A stretch of 53,718 bases of DNA from Streptomyces neyagawaensis (GCF_023516595.1 NZ_JAMGBG010000148.1:1-53718); one strand, 5' to 3'. Shown: positions 1-9,534, counted from the stretch's first letter. Notes: generated from the sequence alone by a model not told the origin. A program made the numbers and translations.

Positions 1-1050
1 CGCTCCGGCGGCCGCCGCGCCGCCGGGCCTGCCGGGCCGCTTGCCGCCGGGCTTCGTGCTGCCCGCGCGCGTGACGCCCAGGGTCATGGTCATCTCGGCG
101 TCACCGGCCGCCGCCGGGCGCGACGCGCCGCCGCCCGTGGAGCCGGGCTTGCCGCCGGGCTTCGCCGAACCGGGCGCCGAACCGGGCTTCGCCGAACCGG
201 ACTTCTCGGGGCGGGTGACGCTCAGCGGCATGGTCAGCTCGGCGTCGCTCTCCGGAGCACCCGCCCCGCCGGAGGTTCGCCCGGCCGCACCACCGGACGC
301 CGTCCCGGCGCTCGGCGAAGGCGACTTGCCCCCGCCGGGCGTGCCGTTCCGCTGCCCGGCCTCACGCCCCTGGGCCCCCGAACCGGAGCCCCCGCCGGAG
401 GACCGCCCCGAGGAGCCGCCCTGCGCGGGGCCGGACGGTCCACCGGTCTGCCGACCGGTCCCGTCACCCGCAGCCGAGGACGGCCGGCCGGACGTCGCAC
501 CGTTCGCCGCCGAGCGCTCGCCGCCGGACGCCGAGGTCGGCCGACCGCCGGTGCCCGTTCCGGTGCCGGGCCTGCCTGCGGCCGGAGCCTCCGAGCCCCC
601 GCCGGACCTGTCGCCGCCCGCCGCAGCCCCGTCGCGGCTCGCCGCACCGGGCCGTCCGCCCGATGCTGAGACCGCCCCCGACTGTCCGCCCGCGGCCGAC
701 CCCGACCGCCCGCCCGGAGCCGAACCCGTGGCCGACCCCGACTGTCCGCCCGAGGTCGAGCCCGACCGCCCGTCCGAAGCCGAGGTCGAACCCGTGGCCG
801 ACCCCGACCGTCCGCCCGACACCGCACCCGGTTCGCGCCGTTCGCCGGAGGCCCGGTCCGGGCCGTCGGCCGGGGTCGAGCCCGGGCGGGGGCCGGACGG
901 CGAGCCGGGCCCGGTGCCGGTCGTCGGGCGCTCCGGGGGCGTGCCCGGGCGCGGCTCGGCGGGGTTCCGGGGCGTGCCCGGGGTCCGGCGCTCCGGTTCT
1001 CCCGGTGCCCGGCCCGGGCCGTTCCGCTTCGGCTGCGGCTCGTCGCTCAT
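1..1050 (-). CDS. Low-complexity Gly/Pro/Ser/Arg-rich protein (3' part outside window)
   Basis: An open frame reads leftward from ATG at 1050 with no stop before the window edge, giving about 350 visible codons. An AGGAG stands about 12 bases upstream. The protein begins MSDEPQPKRNGPG and is almost wholly Gly, Pro, Ser, Ala and Arg, with imperfect repeats of GGRSGSATGS type (about positions 650-830). Two copies of a more ordered motif, roughly DAE(L/M)TM(P/T)L(S/G)VTR, lie at about 211-250 and 62-101, so a repeat domain may continue beyond the edge. No signal peptide or membrane segment is visible. The opposite strand is also open here because of the GC bias, but the minus frame has the start, the ribosome site and the repeated motif. 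Function unknown. Confidence 0.55.
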   Translation of the reverse strand, partial: MSDEPQPKRNGPGRAPGEPERRTPGTPRNPAEPRPGTPPERPTTGTGPGSPSGPRPGSTPADGPDRASGERREPGAVSGGRSGSATGSTSASDGRSGSTSGGQSGSATGSAPGGRSGSAAGGQSGAVSASGGRPGAASRDGAAAGGDRSGGGSEAPAAGRPGTGTGTGGRPTSASGGERSAANGATSGRPSSAAGDGTGRQTGGPSGPAQGGSSGRSSGGGSGSGAQGREAGQRNGTPGGGKSPSPSAGTASGGAAGRTSGGAGAPESDAELTMPLSVTRPEKSGSAKPGSAPGSAKPGGKPGSTGGGASRPAAAGDAEMTMTLGVTRAGSTKPGGKRPGRPGGAAAAGA

Positions 1051-1233
1051 CGTGCTGCCGTGCTCCTGTTTCCGCGTCGTACGTTCATTTCCGTACGGCC
1101 TCGTACGCTTTGCGCCCGCTCCGGGCAAGTTCTGCACCCAGGAGTGAAGACTCTCGTACCGGCTGATCCGTTCCCGGACACCGGCACGCGCCTCGTACGC
1201 CCCGGGAGCACCACCGCCCGGCCCGAAAACGCC

Positions 1234-1263
1234 TGGCACACCGATCCGGCCGCGGACTAGGCT
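1234..1263 (+). promoter_or_regulatory. Candidate promoter of the ABC-2 exporter operon
   Basis: TGGCAC (1234-1239) and TAGGCT (1258-1263) are separated by 18 bases and lie about 75 bases before the first permease start. The spacing and the TAGGCT box are typical of Streptomyces vegetative promoters. The -35 box is weak. Confidence 0.3.
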
Positions 1264-1336
1264 TTCGCGCTTCGGCCCGGATCGGCCTCGGCCTCGGTCC
1301 TTCGCCTGACTCTTCGCAGCGGATGGGAGTTTCCTC

Positions 1337-2137
1337 GTGGGCACTGGGCGGTTGTACGCCGCCGTCGCCGCCGGTGGCTTCAGGCGGTACGCGACGTATC
1401 GGGTGGCCACCGCGGCGGGGGTGTTCACCAACACCGTCTTCGGCTTCATCCTCGCATACACCTACATCGCCCTCTGGCAGGAGAAGCCCCACCTCGGTGG
1501 CTACGACCAGGCGCAGGCACTCACCTATGTGTGGGTCGGCCAGGCGATGTTCGCGGTCATGGTGCTGGGAAGCGCCGGCTTCGAGGAAGAGCTCATCGAG
1601 CGGATCCGTACGGGTGACATCGCGGTCGACCTGTACCGGCCCGCCGACCTCCAGCTGTGGTGGCTCGCCGCCGACCTGGGCCGGGCCCTGTTCCAGTTGC
1701 TCGGACGCGGTGTCGTTCCCATGCTGTGCGGTGCTCTGTTCTTCGATCTCGCGCTGCCGTCCAGTGCCCTGCCGTGGCTCGCCTGCCTCGTGGCGGTCGC
1801 CCTCGGGACCCTGGTCAGCTTCGCGATCCGATACATCGTCGCCCTGTGGGCGTTCTGGCTCCTCGACGGCGCCGGAGCGATGCAGATCACCTGGCTCACG
1901 GGGGTCTTCTTCTCCGGCATGCTGCTGCCGCTGAACGTCTTCCCCGGCGCCCTCGGCGACCTCGCCCGCCTCCTGCCCTGGTCCGCGCTGCTCCAGGCGC
2001 CCGCCGACGTGCTGCTGGGAGAGGCCGACGTGTGGGGCACCTTCGCGTTCCAGGCGGGCTGGGCGGTCGCGCTGCTGGCGGTGGGGCGGCTGATCCAGTC
2101 GGCGGCGACACGGAAGGTGGTGGTCCAGGGTGGCTGA
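1337..2137 (+). CDS. ABC-2 type transporter permease (PF06182-like), first subunit
   Basis: 266 residues from GTG at 1337, chosen because GGGAG lies seven bases upstream. The protein is hydrophobic, with about six membrane segments. It resembles the COG3694/PF06182 family of ABC-2 permeases (ABC2_membrane_6), which work as pairs with a dedicated ATPase. The next gene is a second permease that overlaps its end by eight bases, and an ATPase follows, so the three form one operon and probably one exporter complex in the cytoplasmic membrane. The substrate cannot be read from sequence; relatives have been linked to export of toxic cations and drugs. Family assignment is firm, substrate unknown. 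Confidence 0.88.
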   Translation: MGTGRLYAAVAAGGFRRYATYRVATAAGVFTNTVFGFILAYTYIALWQEKPHLGGYDQAQALTYVWVGQAMFAVMVLGSAGFEEELIERIRTGDIAVDLYRPADLQLWWLAADLGRALFQLLGRGVVPMLCGALFFDLALPSSALPWLACLVAVALGTLVSFAIRYIVALWAFWLLDGAGAMQITWLTGVFFSGMLLPLNVFPGALGDLARLLPWSALLQAPADVLLGEADVWGTFAFQAGWAVALLAVGRLIQSAATRKVVVQGG

Positions 2138-3008
2138 CGTCGACGAGCGCCCGGTGACGAGGGTCACGGAGGACCCGTTCGGCGCGTACGGCCCGTACGG
2201 CCGTCTCCGGGACGGGCTGCGCGCCTACCGCATGATCGCGGCCATGTGGATCCGCTCCACGATGGCGTACCGCGCCTCCTTCGTGATGACGGCGTTCGGC
2301 AACTTCGCCGCCACCGCCTTCGACTTCGTCGCGATCCTGCTGATGTTCTCCCAGGTCGATGAGTTGGGCGGCTTCACCCTGTCCGAGATCGCCCTGCTGT
2401 ACGGCACGTCCGCGATCGCCTTCGGTCTCGCCGACCTGATGATCGGCTCCATGGACCGGCTCGGGCGCCGGGTCCGCGACGGCACGCTGGACACCCTGCT
2501 CGTGCGGCCCGCTCCGGTGCTGGCCCAGGTCGCCGCCGACAAGTTCGCGCTCAGACGCCTCGGCCGGGTCACCCAGGGCGCCCTGGTCCTCGGCTACGCG
2601 CTGGCCACGCTGGACATCGCCTGGACGCCGCTGAAGGTGCTGATGCTCCCGATGATGGTGGTCAGCGGCGGCATCATCTTCGGGGCGGTGTTCGTCGGGG
2701 GCGCGGCCTTCCAGTTCGTCGCGCAGGACGCCTCCGAGGTGCAGAACGCCTTCACGTACGGCGGGGCCACGCTTCTGCAGTACCCGCCGGCCCTCTTCGC
2801 CAAGGACCTGCTGCGCGGTGTGACGTTCGTCCTGCCGCTGGCCTTCGTCAACTGGCTGCCCGGGCTGTACGTCCTGGGCCGCCCCTACCCGCTCGACGTG
2901 CCCCACTGGCTGGCGTTCGCGCCGCCGCTGGTGGCGGCGGCCTGCTGCGCGCTCGCCGGCGCGGCATGGCGGGCGGGGCTGCGTTCGTACCGGAGTACGG
3001 GGAGTTAG
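2130..3008 (+). CDS. ABC-2 type transporter permease (PF06182-like), second subunit
   Basis: 292 residues from GTG at 2130, which overlaps the previous gene and implies translational coupling. It has a charged cytoplasmic N-terminus of about 40 residues, then about six hydrophobic segments. The stretch with IRSTMAYRASFVMTAFGNF and the later RVRDGTLDTLLVRPAP loop are typical of the COG4587 permease that partners COG3694. It is expected to form a heterodimer with the upstream permease, driven by the ATPase seven bases downstream. Confidence 0.88.
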   Translation: MADVDERPVTRVTEDPFGAYGPYGRLRDGLRAYRMIAAMWIRSTMAYRASFVMTAFGNFAATAFDFVAILLMFSQVDELGGFTLSEIALLYGTSAIAFGLADLMIGSMDRLGRRVRDGTLDTLLVRPAPVLAQVAADKFALRRLGRVTQGALVLGYALATLDIAWTPLKVLMLPMMVVSGGIIFGAVFVGGAAFQFVAQDASEVQNAFTYGGATLLQYPPALFAKDLLRGVTFVLPLAFVNWLPGLYVLGRPYPLDVPHWLAFAPPLVAAACCALAGAAWRAGLRSYRSTGS

Positions 3009-3014
3009 GGACAC

Positions 3015-4007
3015 ATGGACGAGCGGTTCATCGAACTCGACCGGGTCGAGAAGGTCTTCGACGTCCGGAGGAAGACCGGGTTCCTGCGGCGGGAGCGGCG
3101 TGAGGTGCGGGCCGTGGACTCGATCTCCTTCACCGTGCCGCGGGGCGAGATGGTCGGCTACATCGGCCCGAACGGCGCGGGGAAGTCCACCACCATCAAG
3201 ATGCTGACGGGCATCCTGACCCCGAGCGGCGGCCGGGTGCGGGTCGCGGGCATCGACCCCTCCCGTGAACGGACCCGGCTGGCCCGCCGGATCGGTGTCG
3301 TCTTCGGGCAGCGCACCACCCTGTGGTGGGACCTGCCGCTCATCGACTCGTACCGGCTGATGCACCGCATGTACCGCATCCCCGACGCCCGATACCGCGA
3401 GAACCTGGACCGCTGCGTCGAACTCCTCGAACTCGGCGACCTGCTGGACGTGCCCGTGCGGCAGCTGTCCCTCGGTCAGCGCATGCGCGGCGACATCGCG
3501 GCCGCGCTGCTGCACGACCCCGAGGTGCTGTATCTGGACGAGCCGACGATCGGGCTCGACGTCATCAGCAAGGCGAAGGTCCGCACGTTCCTGAAGGACC
3601 TCAACACCGAGCGCGGTACGACCGTGCTGCTCACCACGCACGACCTCCAGGACATCGAGCAGCTGTGCCGCCGGGTGATGGTCATCGACCACGGTCGGCT
3701 CATGTACGACGGTCCGCTGACGGGGTTGCACGAGGTGGGGGAGAGCGAGCGGACCCTCGTCGTCGACCTGGAGCGCGAGCTGCCCCCGATCGAGGCGTCG
3801 CCCGCCCGGGTCGTACGGGTGGAGGGGCCCCGGCAGTGGCTGGCGTTCCCGGCGTCGGAGTCGGCGGCCCCGCTGGTGGCGCGGATCGCGTCGGAGTATC
3901 CGCTGGTGGACCTGTCGGTGCGGGAGCCGGACATCGAGGCGGTGATCGCCCAGATGTACGCGCAACAGGCGGAGCGGGTGGGGGAGTCGGGCCAGTCGGT
4001 CTCGTAG
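3015..4007 (+). CDS. ABC transporter ATP-binding protein
   Basis: 330 residues. Walker A GPNGAGKST is at residues 51-59, followed by a Q-loop region, the signature LSLGQ (about 155) and Walker B VLYLDEPT with a downstream H-loop in LLTTHD. The N-terminal insert with RREVRAVDSISF and the C-terminal 80-residue extension match the COG4586 ATPases that serve PF06182 permeases. It is the third gene of the exporter operon and supplies ATP hydrolysis at the inner face of the membrane. All catalytic motifs are intact. Confidence 0.93.
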   Translation: MDERFIELDRVEKVFDVRRKTGFLRRERREVRAVDSISFTVPRGEMVGYIGPNGAGKSTTIKMLTGILTPSGGRVRVAGIDPSRERTRLARRIGVVFGQRTTLWWDLPLIDSYRLMHRMYRIPDARYRENLDRCVELLELGDLLDVPVRQLSLGQRMRGDIAAALLHDPEVLYLDEPTIGLDVISKAKVRTFLKDLNTERGTTVLLTTHDLQDIEQLCRRVMVIDHGRLMYDGPLTGLHEVGESERTLVVDLERELPPIEASPARVVRVEGPRQWLAFPASESAAPLVARIASEYPLVDLSVREPDIEAVIAQMYAQQAERVGESGQSVS

Positions 4008-4040
4008 CCGGGGGCCGAGGTTCCTCGTAGGCTGAGCCGT

Positions 4041-4760
4041 ATGACGGACGATCTCCCGGACCTGCCGGCCGCCGCGGACCTCCGTGCCTCCGACGCCGAC
4101 CGTGAACGGGTCGCCGAGCAGTTGCGGGACGCCCTCGCGGAGGGGCGGCTCGACATGGAGGAGTTCGGGGAGCGGCTGGACGCCACCTACCAGGCGCGCA
4201 CCTACGGTGAGTTGGCGCCGATCACCCGCGATCTGCCGGGTGCCCGGACGGTGGCGCCGCCGTCCGTCTCCCTGGTGAAGGGGCCTGCGGAGAGCGGGAG
4301 TTGGGCGGAGCGGATCGTCGGCGGGCAGGGCTCGTCGACGTGGGGCGTGGCGGTGATGTCCGGCTTCGAGCGCAAGGGCCGCTGGACGGTGCCCGAGCGG
4401 TTCGACTGCTTCGCGTTCTGGGGCGGCGGTGAACTGGACCTGAGGGACGCGTACTTCGCGGTGCGCGAGGTCACCATCAACTGTGTGGCCGTCATGGGCG
4501 GGATCAATGTGATCGTGCCGCCCGGCGTCGAGGTCGTCGTCCGCGGCATCGGTGTCATGGGCGGCTTCGACCACCGCGAGGAGGGCGAACCGGGCGAGCC
4601 CGGCGCCCCTCGCGTGGTCATCACCGGGTTCGCCTTCTGGGGTGGCGTCGGCGTCGAGCGCAAGCTCCCCAAGGCCGAGCGGCAACGGCTGAAGGAAGCC
4701 CGGCGGCAGGAACGACTGGAACGCCGCCGGGCCCGCCGCGAACTGGGCAAGGGCCGCTGA
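4041..4760 (+). CDS. DUF1707 (SHOCT-like) protein with LiaF-type C-terminal domain
   Basis: 239 residues. Residues 10-65 carry the DUF1707 pattern (LRASDADRERVAEQLRDA, then GRLDMEEFGERLD and YGELAPITRDLP). Residues 105-205 resemble the cell-wall-active antibiotic response/LiaF C-terminal domain, with repeated FWGG and VMGG turns. The tail is highly basic and charged. No membrane segment is evident, so it is probably cytoplasmic or membrane associated. TAGGCT at 4028-4033 ends seven bases before the ATG, and there is no Shine-Dalgarno sequence, so the message may start at the ATG. Related proteins are often linked to envelope stress, but the role here is not shown. Confidence 0.8.
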   Translation: MTDDLPDLPAAADLRASDADRERVAEQLRDALAEGRLDMEEFGERLDATYQARTYGELAPITRDLPGARTVAPPSVSLVKGPAESGSWAERIVGGQGSSTWGVAVMSGFERKGRWTVPERFDCFAFWGGGELDLRDAYFAVREVTINCVAVMGGINVIVPPGVEVVVRGIGVMGGFDHREEGEPGEPGAPRVVITGFAFWGGVGVERKLPKAERQRLKEARRQERLERRRARRELGKGR

Positions 4761-4782
4761 GGCGGCCCCGGCCTCCCCGCAC

Positions 4783-6138
4783 CTACAGGTCGGCCGGGAC
4801 CGCGCCCTTGAGCGCCTTCAGGTCGAAGACCTGAGCCATCCGCTCGTAGCCCTTGTCGCTCGGGTGGAGGTGGTCGCCCGAGTCGTAGTCGGAGCGCAGC
4901 CGGCCGGGGGCGTACGGGTCGCGGAGTGCCTTGTCGAAGTCGACGACCGCGTCGAAGACCTTGCCGGAGCGGATGCGGGCGTTGATGGCCTGGCGTACGG
5001 CCTCGCGCTGGTCGGTGTAGCCGCGGTGGCCGTTGAACGGCATCAGTGTGGCGCCGACGACGCGCAGCCCGCGCGCGTGCGCCAGGTCGACGAGTCCGCG
5101 CAGGCCGGCGACGATCGTCTCGGGGTCGGCCTGACCGGGGTTCTTCAGGATGTCGTTGACACCGAGGTCGATGACGACGGCCTTGACGCCGGTCCGGCCG
5201 AGCACGTCGCGCGGGAAGCGGGACAGGCCGCTGGGGTTGTCGGCCGGGCGGCCCCGCCCGTTGGCGAGGACCTGGTTGCCGCTGATGCCCTGGTTGACGA
5301 CGGTGTAGCGGGGCACGTCGGAGGAGCCGGCGGCGGCCCGCAGCCGGTCGGAGAGGACGTCGGTCCAGCGGCGGTTCTCACCGACGGTCGAGGTGATCCC
5401 GTCGGTGAGCGAGTCGCCGAGGACCACGACGGTGCCCGCGGACTCCTTGCTCAGCACGTCCAGCGCGGTGACGTACCGCCAGTGCATGCTCTGCGTGGTG
5501 TACGGCGTCCCGGTGACGTCCGCCGCCTGGTCGCCCTCGGCGGTGTACGAGATCTGCCGGGCGTGCGCGTGATAGGTCGTGGGCCCGGACGGGGTGGGCG
5601 AGTAGGTGGTGATCAGTACGTCGCTGTCGTGCGGGATCGCGATCCGTACGACATCGCTGACCACCTGCTGACCTGCGGCGATGACCACGGCCGGACGTCC
5701 GCCGAAGGTGAGCCGGCGCATGGTGTCGGCCGCTGCCGCCGGGCTGTTCACCGCGGCGGCGACCGCGAGCGAGGCGTGGGTGATGGTCAGCGGTTGCTGG
5801 CCGTAGAGATTGGACAGCGTGACGCGGGCACTCGTACCCGCGGCGGAGCTGTGTACGACGTTGCGCACCGAGCGGCCGGCGAGGCCGTTGGTCTCGGTGC
5901 CCGGCTCGGATCCGCTCGGTGACGCCGACCAGGCGCCGACCCAGACCCCGGTGGAGGCGGGGGCGGCGGAGTTGCGTGGTGCGCCGGCGAAGGTCTCCTG
6001 GCGCCGGCTGCCGTCGTCGATGCCGACTGCGACGTATATGGCCGCCGAGACGGCGACTATCAGGGCGGTGATGGCCGCCAGCAGTGCGCCGTGCCTTGTG
6101 GGGGAATCCCCCACACCCCCGGCGTGACGCTTGGTCAT
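4783..6138 (-). CDS. Secreted or membrane-anchored SGNH/GDSL hydrolase
   Basis: 451 residues from ATG at 6138, chosen because GAGGAG lies 11 bases upstream and the protein then begins MTKRH followed by a hydrophobic segment (residues 17-41). An in-frame ATG 66 bases upstream has no such support. An N-terminal beta-rich domain of about 190 residues precedes the SGNH domain. Block I is GDSLTDG (Ser about 243), the Asn block is LGVND (about 328), and the catalytic Asp/His pair lies in SGDHLHPS (D422, H425). The family comprises esterases acting on acylated sugars, lipids or cell-wall carbohydrate. The long N-terminal domain is typical of Streptomyces extracellular GDSL enzymes. Substrate unknown. 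It converges with the DUF1707 gene 22 bases away. Confidence 0.85.
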   Translation of the reverse strand: MTKRHAGGVGDSPTRHGALLAAITALIVAVSAAIYVAVGIDDGSRRQETFAGAPRNSAAPASTGVWVGAWSASPSGSEPGTETNGLAGRSVRNVVHSSAAGTSARVTLSNLYGQQPLTITHASLAVAAAVNSPAAAADTMRRLTFGGRPAVVIAAGQQVVSDVVRIAIPHDSDVLITTYSPTPSGPTTYHAHARQISYTAEGDQAADVTGTPYTTQSMHWRYVTALDVLSKESAGTVVVLGDSLTDGITSTVGENRRWTDVLSDRLRAAAGSSDVPRYTVVNQGISGNQVLANGRGRPADNPSGLSRFPRDVLGRTGVKAVVIDLGVNDILKNPGQADPETIVAGLRGLVDLAHARGLRVVGATLMPFNGHRGYTDQREAVRQAINARIRSGKVFDAVVDFDKALRDPYAPGRLRSDYDSGDHLHPSDKGYERMAQVFDLKALKGAVPADL

Positions 6139-6357
6139 GCGGTGTGTGGCTCCTCGAACAATGGAGCCCCGAGGCTCCGTGGTGATCACCCCATGATGCG
6201 GCATGGGATGGGGGCGGTCGGTGCGAACCCTCGTCGGTTCCCCCGTCCGGACAGACGCGGGGAACTCCTGTGGCGTTCCAGGAGTACGTCATGCAGTAGG
6301 TCACCAAGGGACCGAGAAGGGGACAATGTGTACGGGGGACAGGAACGGGTGGAGTGA

Positions 6358-7773
6358 ATGGACCGTACGAAACCGGAAGAGAACGGCACCCCGGGACAGC
6401 GTTCCCTCCCCGGTGGCGCCGGGAACCAGGTGACGGACACCACGCCGGGCGCGCGGGCGGCGGGGGACGCGCCCGGCGGGTCCGGTGCGCCTCGTGTGTC
6501 GCATCGCACGATGACCACGTTCAGCGCGGCCGACGAGGAGAAGCAGCGGGGCGTGCGGCGGATGAAGCTGACCGCCGCCGGGCTGCTGCTGTTCGTGGCC
6601 GTGGTGTACATCCTGGCGAAGTGGGCCTCCCACGAGGGCGCGGGAGCCTGGGCGGACTATGTCGCGGCGGCCGCGGAGGCGGGCATGGTGGGTGCGCTGG
6701 CGGACTGGTTCGCCGTCACCGCCCTGTTCCGGCACCCCCTCGGCATCCCCATCCCGCACACCGCGATCATCCCTCGCAAGAAGGACCAACTGGGCGTCAC
6801 GCTCGGTGAGTTCGTCGGGGAGAACTTCCTCTCCGAGGACGTGGTACGGCAGCGGCTGCGCGCCGTCGGCATCGGCAGCCGGCTCGGCGCGTGGCTCGCC
6901 GAGCCGCAGAACGCCGACCGGGTGACCGAGGAGTTGGCGACCGCGATGCGCGGCGCCCTCACCGTGCTGCGCGACACCGATGTGCAGGCCGTGGTCGGGG
7001 AGGCCATCACCCGGCGGGCCAACAGTCAGGAGATCGGGCCCGGCATAGGGAAGATGCTGGAGCGGATCGTCACCGACGGCGGCCACCGGCGGGCCGTGGA
7101 CCTGATCTGCGCCCGCGCCCAGAACTGGCTGATCCTCCACGACGACCAGGTCATGGACGCGGTCGAGGGCGGCGCCCCCGGCTGGACCCCGCGCTTCGTC
7201 GACAAGCGGATCGGTGAGCGCGTCTACAAGGAACTGCTCCGTTTCGTCTCCGAGATGCGGGACTCGCCCACGCACCCGGCGCGCGGCGCCCTGGACCGCT
7301 TCCTCACGGACTTCGCCCAGGACCTCCAGTCCGACACCGACACCCGCGCGCGGGTGGAGCGCCTGAAGGGCGAGATGCTCGACCGGGGCGAGGTCCAGGA
7401 CCTCATCGCCGCCGCCTGGACCGCCGTACGCTCCATGGTCGTGTCCGCCGCCGAGGACGAGCGCAGCGAACTGCGGCTGCGGGTACGGGCGTCACTGCTG
7501 TCCCTGGGCACGCGGTTGGCCACCGAGCCGTCGGCGCAGGCCAAGGTCGACAAGTGGATCGAGGGCGCCGCCGTCCACGTCGTCACCACCTACCGCAAGG
7601 AGATCACCTCCCTCATCACCGACACGGTCGCGGCCTGGGACCCCGAGCACACGACGAAGAAGATCGAGGCCAACATCGGCCGTGACCTGCAGTTCATCCG
7701 CATCAACGGCACGGTGGTGGGTTCCCTGGCCGGGTTGCTGATCTACACGGTGTCGAGGGCGCTGGGGGCGTAG
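6358..7773 (+). CDS. DUF445 family membrane protein
   Basis: Up to 471 residues. The conserved DUF445 core starts near residue 71 with a membrane segment, then GALADWFAVTALFRHPLG and IPHTAIIPRKKDQLG. A final membrane segment (about 446-471) closes the protein, giving two anchors around a large, mostly helical soluble part. The first 65 residues are disordered and poorly supported; GGAG lies only three bases before the ATG at 6358, so a later start such as GTG 6430 is possible. The biochemical role of DUF445 proteins is unknown. The upstream gene is divergent, so this one has its own promoter. Confidence 0.85.
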   Translation: MDRTKPEENGTPGQRSLPGGAGNQVTDTTPGARAAGDAPGGSGAPRVSHRTMTTFSAADEEKQRGVRRMKLTAAGLLLFVAVVYILAKWASHEGAGAWADYVAAAAEAGMVGALADWFAVTALFRHPLGIPIPHTAIIPRKKDQLGVTLGEFVGENFLSEDVVRQRLRAVGIGSRLGAWLAEPQNADRVTEELATAMRGALTVLRDTDVQAVVGEAITRRANSQEIGPGIGKMLERIVTDGGHRRAVDLICARAQNWLILHDDQVMDAVEGGAPGWTPRFVDKRIGERVYKELLRFVSEMRDSPTHPARGALDRFLTDFAQDLQSDTDTRARVERLKGEMLDRGEVQDLIAAAWTAVRSMVVSAAEDERSELRLRVRASLLSLGTRLATEPSAQAKVDKWIEGAAVHVVTTYRKEITSLITDTVAAWDPEHTTKKIEANIGRDLQFIRINGTVVGSLAGLLIYTVSRALGA

Positions 7774-7830
7774 ACCTTTCTCCTCCGGGCACTCGGACGC
7801 GGTTCGCTCGAGGAGGAGGGGGCCGCACAG

Positions 7831-9294
7831 ATGGCCGTAACCGAACGGAAGTCGCCGCAGGGGGGCGGTACGGTCACCACCGCCGTACCCGCACGCCTGG
7901 ACCGTCTGCCCTGGTCGCGCTGGCACTGGATGGTGGTGATCGGACTCGGCACGGTGTGGATCCTCGACGGCCTGGAGGTCACCGTCGTCGGCAACATCGC
8001 CGGGCGGCTCTCCGAGCAGGGCAGCGGTCTACCGATCAGCTCCGCGCAGGTCACGGGCACCGCGGCGGCCCTGTACGTGGCGGGCGCCTGCGCGGGCGCC
8101 CTCTTCTTCGGCCGTCTCACCGACCGCTTCGGGCGCAAGAAGCTGTTCATGGTGACGCTGGCGGTCTATCTCGGCGCGACCGCGCTGACGGCCGTCTCCT
8201 TCTCCTCCTGGTGGTTCTTCCTCTTCCGCTTCCTCACCGGCTTCGGCATCGGCGGGGAGTACGCGGCCATCAACTCCGCGATCGACGAGCTGATCCCGTC
8301 CAAGTACCGGGGCCGCGTCGACATCGTCATCAACGGCAGCTTCTGGCTCGGCGCGATCGGGGGCTCGCTGCTGTCGATCGTCGCCCTGAACACGGACCTC
8401 TTCGCGGCGAACGTCGGCTGGCGGCTGACGTTCGCGCTCGGTGTGGTGCTCGGCCTGGTGATCCTGCTGGTCCGCCGGAACGTCCCGGAGAGCCCCCGCT
8501 GGCTGCTGATCCACGGCAGGGAGCGGGAGGCGGAGCAACTGGTGGCGGACATCGAGGGGCAGGTCGAGGCCGAGAAGGGCCGCCGACTGCCCGCGGTCAC
8601 CGAGGAGATGACGATCCACCAGCGCAAGAGCATCGGCTTCGGCACCATCGCCCGTACCGTCTTCTCCCGCTACCGCCGCCGCGCCGTCCTCGGCTTCTCC
8701 CTCTTCATCGGGCAGGCGTTCCTCTACAACGCGATCACCTTCGGCTTCGGAGCGATCCTCACCACGTTCTACGACGTCCCCACGTCCGACACCGGCTACT
8801 ACTTCGCGTTCATCGCCGCCGGCAACTTCCTCGGCCCGCTGCTCCTCGGCAAGCTGTTCGACACGGTCGGCCGCCGGGTGATGATCTCGTCGACGTATCT
8901 GCTGTCGGGTGTCCTCCTCTTCGGCACGGCCTGGCTGTTCGACCGGGGCGCGCTGGACGCGGTCACGCTCACGGTGTGCTGGTGCGTGGTGCTGTTCTTC
9001 GCGTCGGCCGGGGCGAGCAGCGCGTACCTCACGGTCTCCGAGGTCTTCCCCATGGAGACCCGGGCCATGGCCATCGCGTTCTTCTACGCGATCGGCACGG
9101 CGGCGGGCGGCATCAGCGGCCCGCTGGTCTTCGCGGACCTGACGGAGTCGGGCGCCGTCGGCGACACGGTGCTGGCGTTCCAGATCGGGGCGGGCTTGAT
9201 GTGCGCGGCGGGGCTGGTGGCGGTGTTCCTCGCGGTGCGGGCGGAGCGGAGGTCGTTGGAGGAGGTCGCGCGGCCGCTGTCCGCGGCCGGGTGA
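7831..9294 (+). CDS. MFS transporter, sugar/metabolite porter type
   Basis: 487 residues with twelve predicted membrane segments. Motif A of the major facilitator superfamily, GRLTDRFGRKK, is at 94-104, with a second half-motif (GKLFDTVGRR) in the C-terminal half. PESPRWLL marks the central loop as in sugar-porter and aromatic-acid or metabolite:H+ symporters. It starts 57 bases after the DUF445 stop, with AGGAGG-type purine runs upstream, so it may be co-transcribed. The 3' end runs into a large palindrome that probably terminates it. Substrate undetermined. Confidence 0.88.
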   Translation: MAVTERKSPQGGGTVTTAVPARLDRLPWSRWHWMVVIGLGTVWILDGLEVTVVGNIAGRLSEQGSGLPISSAQVTGTAAALYVAGACAGALFFGRLTDRFGRKKLFMVTLAVYLGATALTAVSFSSWWFFLFRFLTGFGIGGEYAAINSAIDELIPSKYRGRVDIVINGSFWLGAIGGSLLSIVALNTDLFAANVGWRLTFALGVVLGLVILLVRRNVPESPRWLLIHGREREAEQLVADIEGQVEAEKGRRLPAVTEEMTIHQRKSIGFGTIARTVFSRYRRRAVLGFSLFIGQAFLYNAITFGFGAILTTFYDVPTSDTGYYFAFIAAGNFLGPLLLGKLFDTVGRRVMISSTYLLSGVLLFGTAWLFDRGALDAVTLTVCWCVVLFFASAGASSAYLTVSEVFPMETRAMAIAFFYAIGTAAGGISGPLVFADLTESGAVGDTVLAFQIGAGLMCAAGLVAVFLAVRAERRSLEEVARPLSAAG

Positions 9295-9301
9295 GCGGGC
9301 C

Positions 9302-9530
9302 GGGGCGCCTAGTAGCTCGGGGGTGCGGGTGGTTCTGGCGGGTGCGGGTTCGTTGTGGTTTCTCGCGCAGTTCCCCGCGCCCCTAGAGGGACGGGCCTGC
9401 GGCCCGCCCTTCGGCTGAAAAGCACGGGCGCAGCCCGGTCGCTTTTCAGGGGCGCGGGGAACTGCGCGAACAACCCCCACTCACCCGCACCCGCCAGAAC
9501 CACCCGCACCCCCGAGCTACAAGGCGCCCC
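9302..9530. repeat. Large imperfect palindrome between convergent genes (Streptomyces GCGCAGTTCCCCGCG element)
   Basis: Outer arms GGGGCGCC...GTAGCTCGGG and CCCGAGCTAC..GGCGCCCC pair across 229 bases. Inside them the arms with GCGGGTGGTTCTGGCGGGTG pair, then the arms containing GCGCAGTTCCCCGCGCCCCT, then a central CTGAAAAGC...GCTTTTCAG hairpin. The element fills the gap between the convergent MFS and hypothetical genes, so it is likely a bidirectional terminator and also a dispersed repeat. Related copies lie at 34121-34163 and 41651-41861, with a degenerate one near 46428-46460. Confidence 0.85.
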
Positions 9531-9534
9531 CGAC

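Noticed and set aside
41..1147. Long Pro-rich reading frame on the plus strand over the first kilobase
   Set aside because: Antisense to the repeat-rich minus-strand gene; no ribosome site, and composition is the mirror of GC bias.
1896..4685. 930-codon minus-strand open frame across the ABC exporter genes
   Set aside because: Shadow of four well-recognised plus-strand genes; the translation is Arg/His/Pro-rich and lacks domains.
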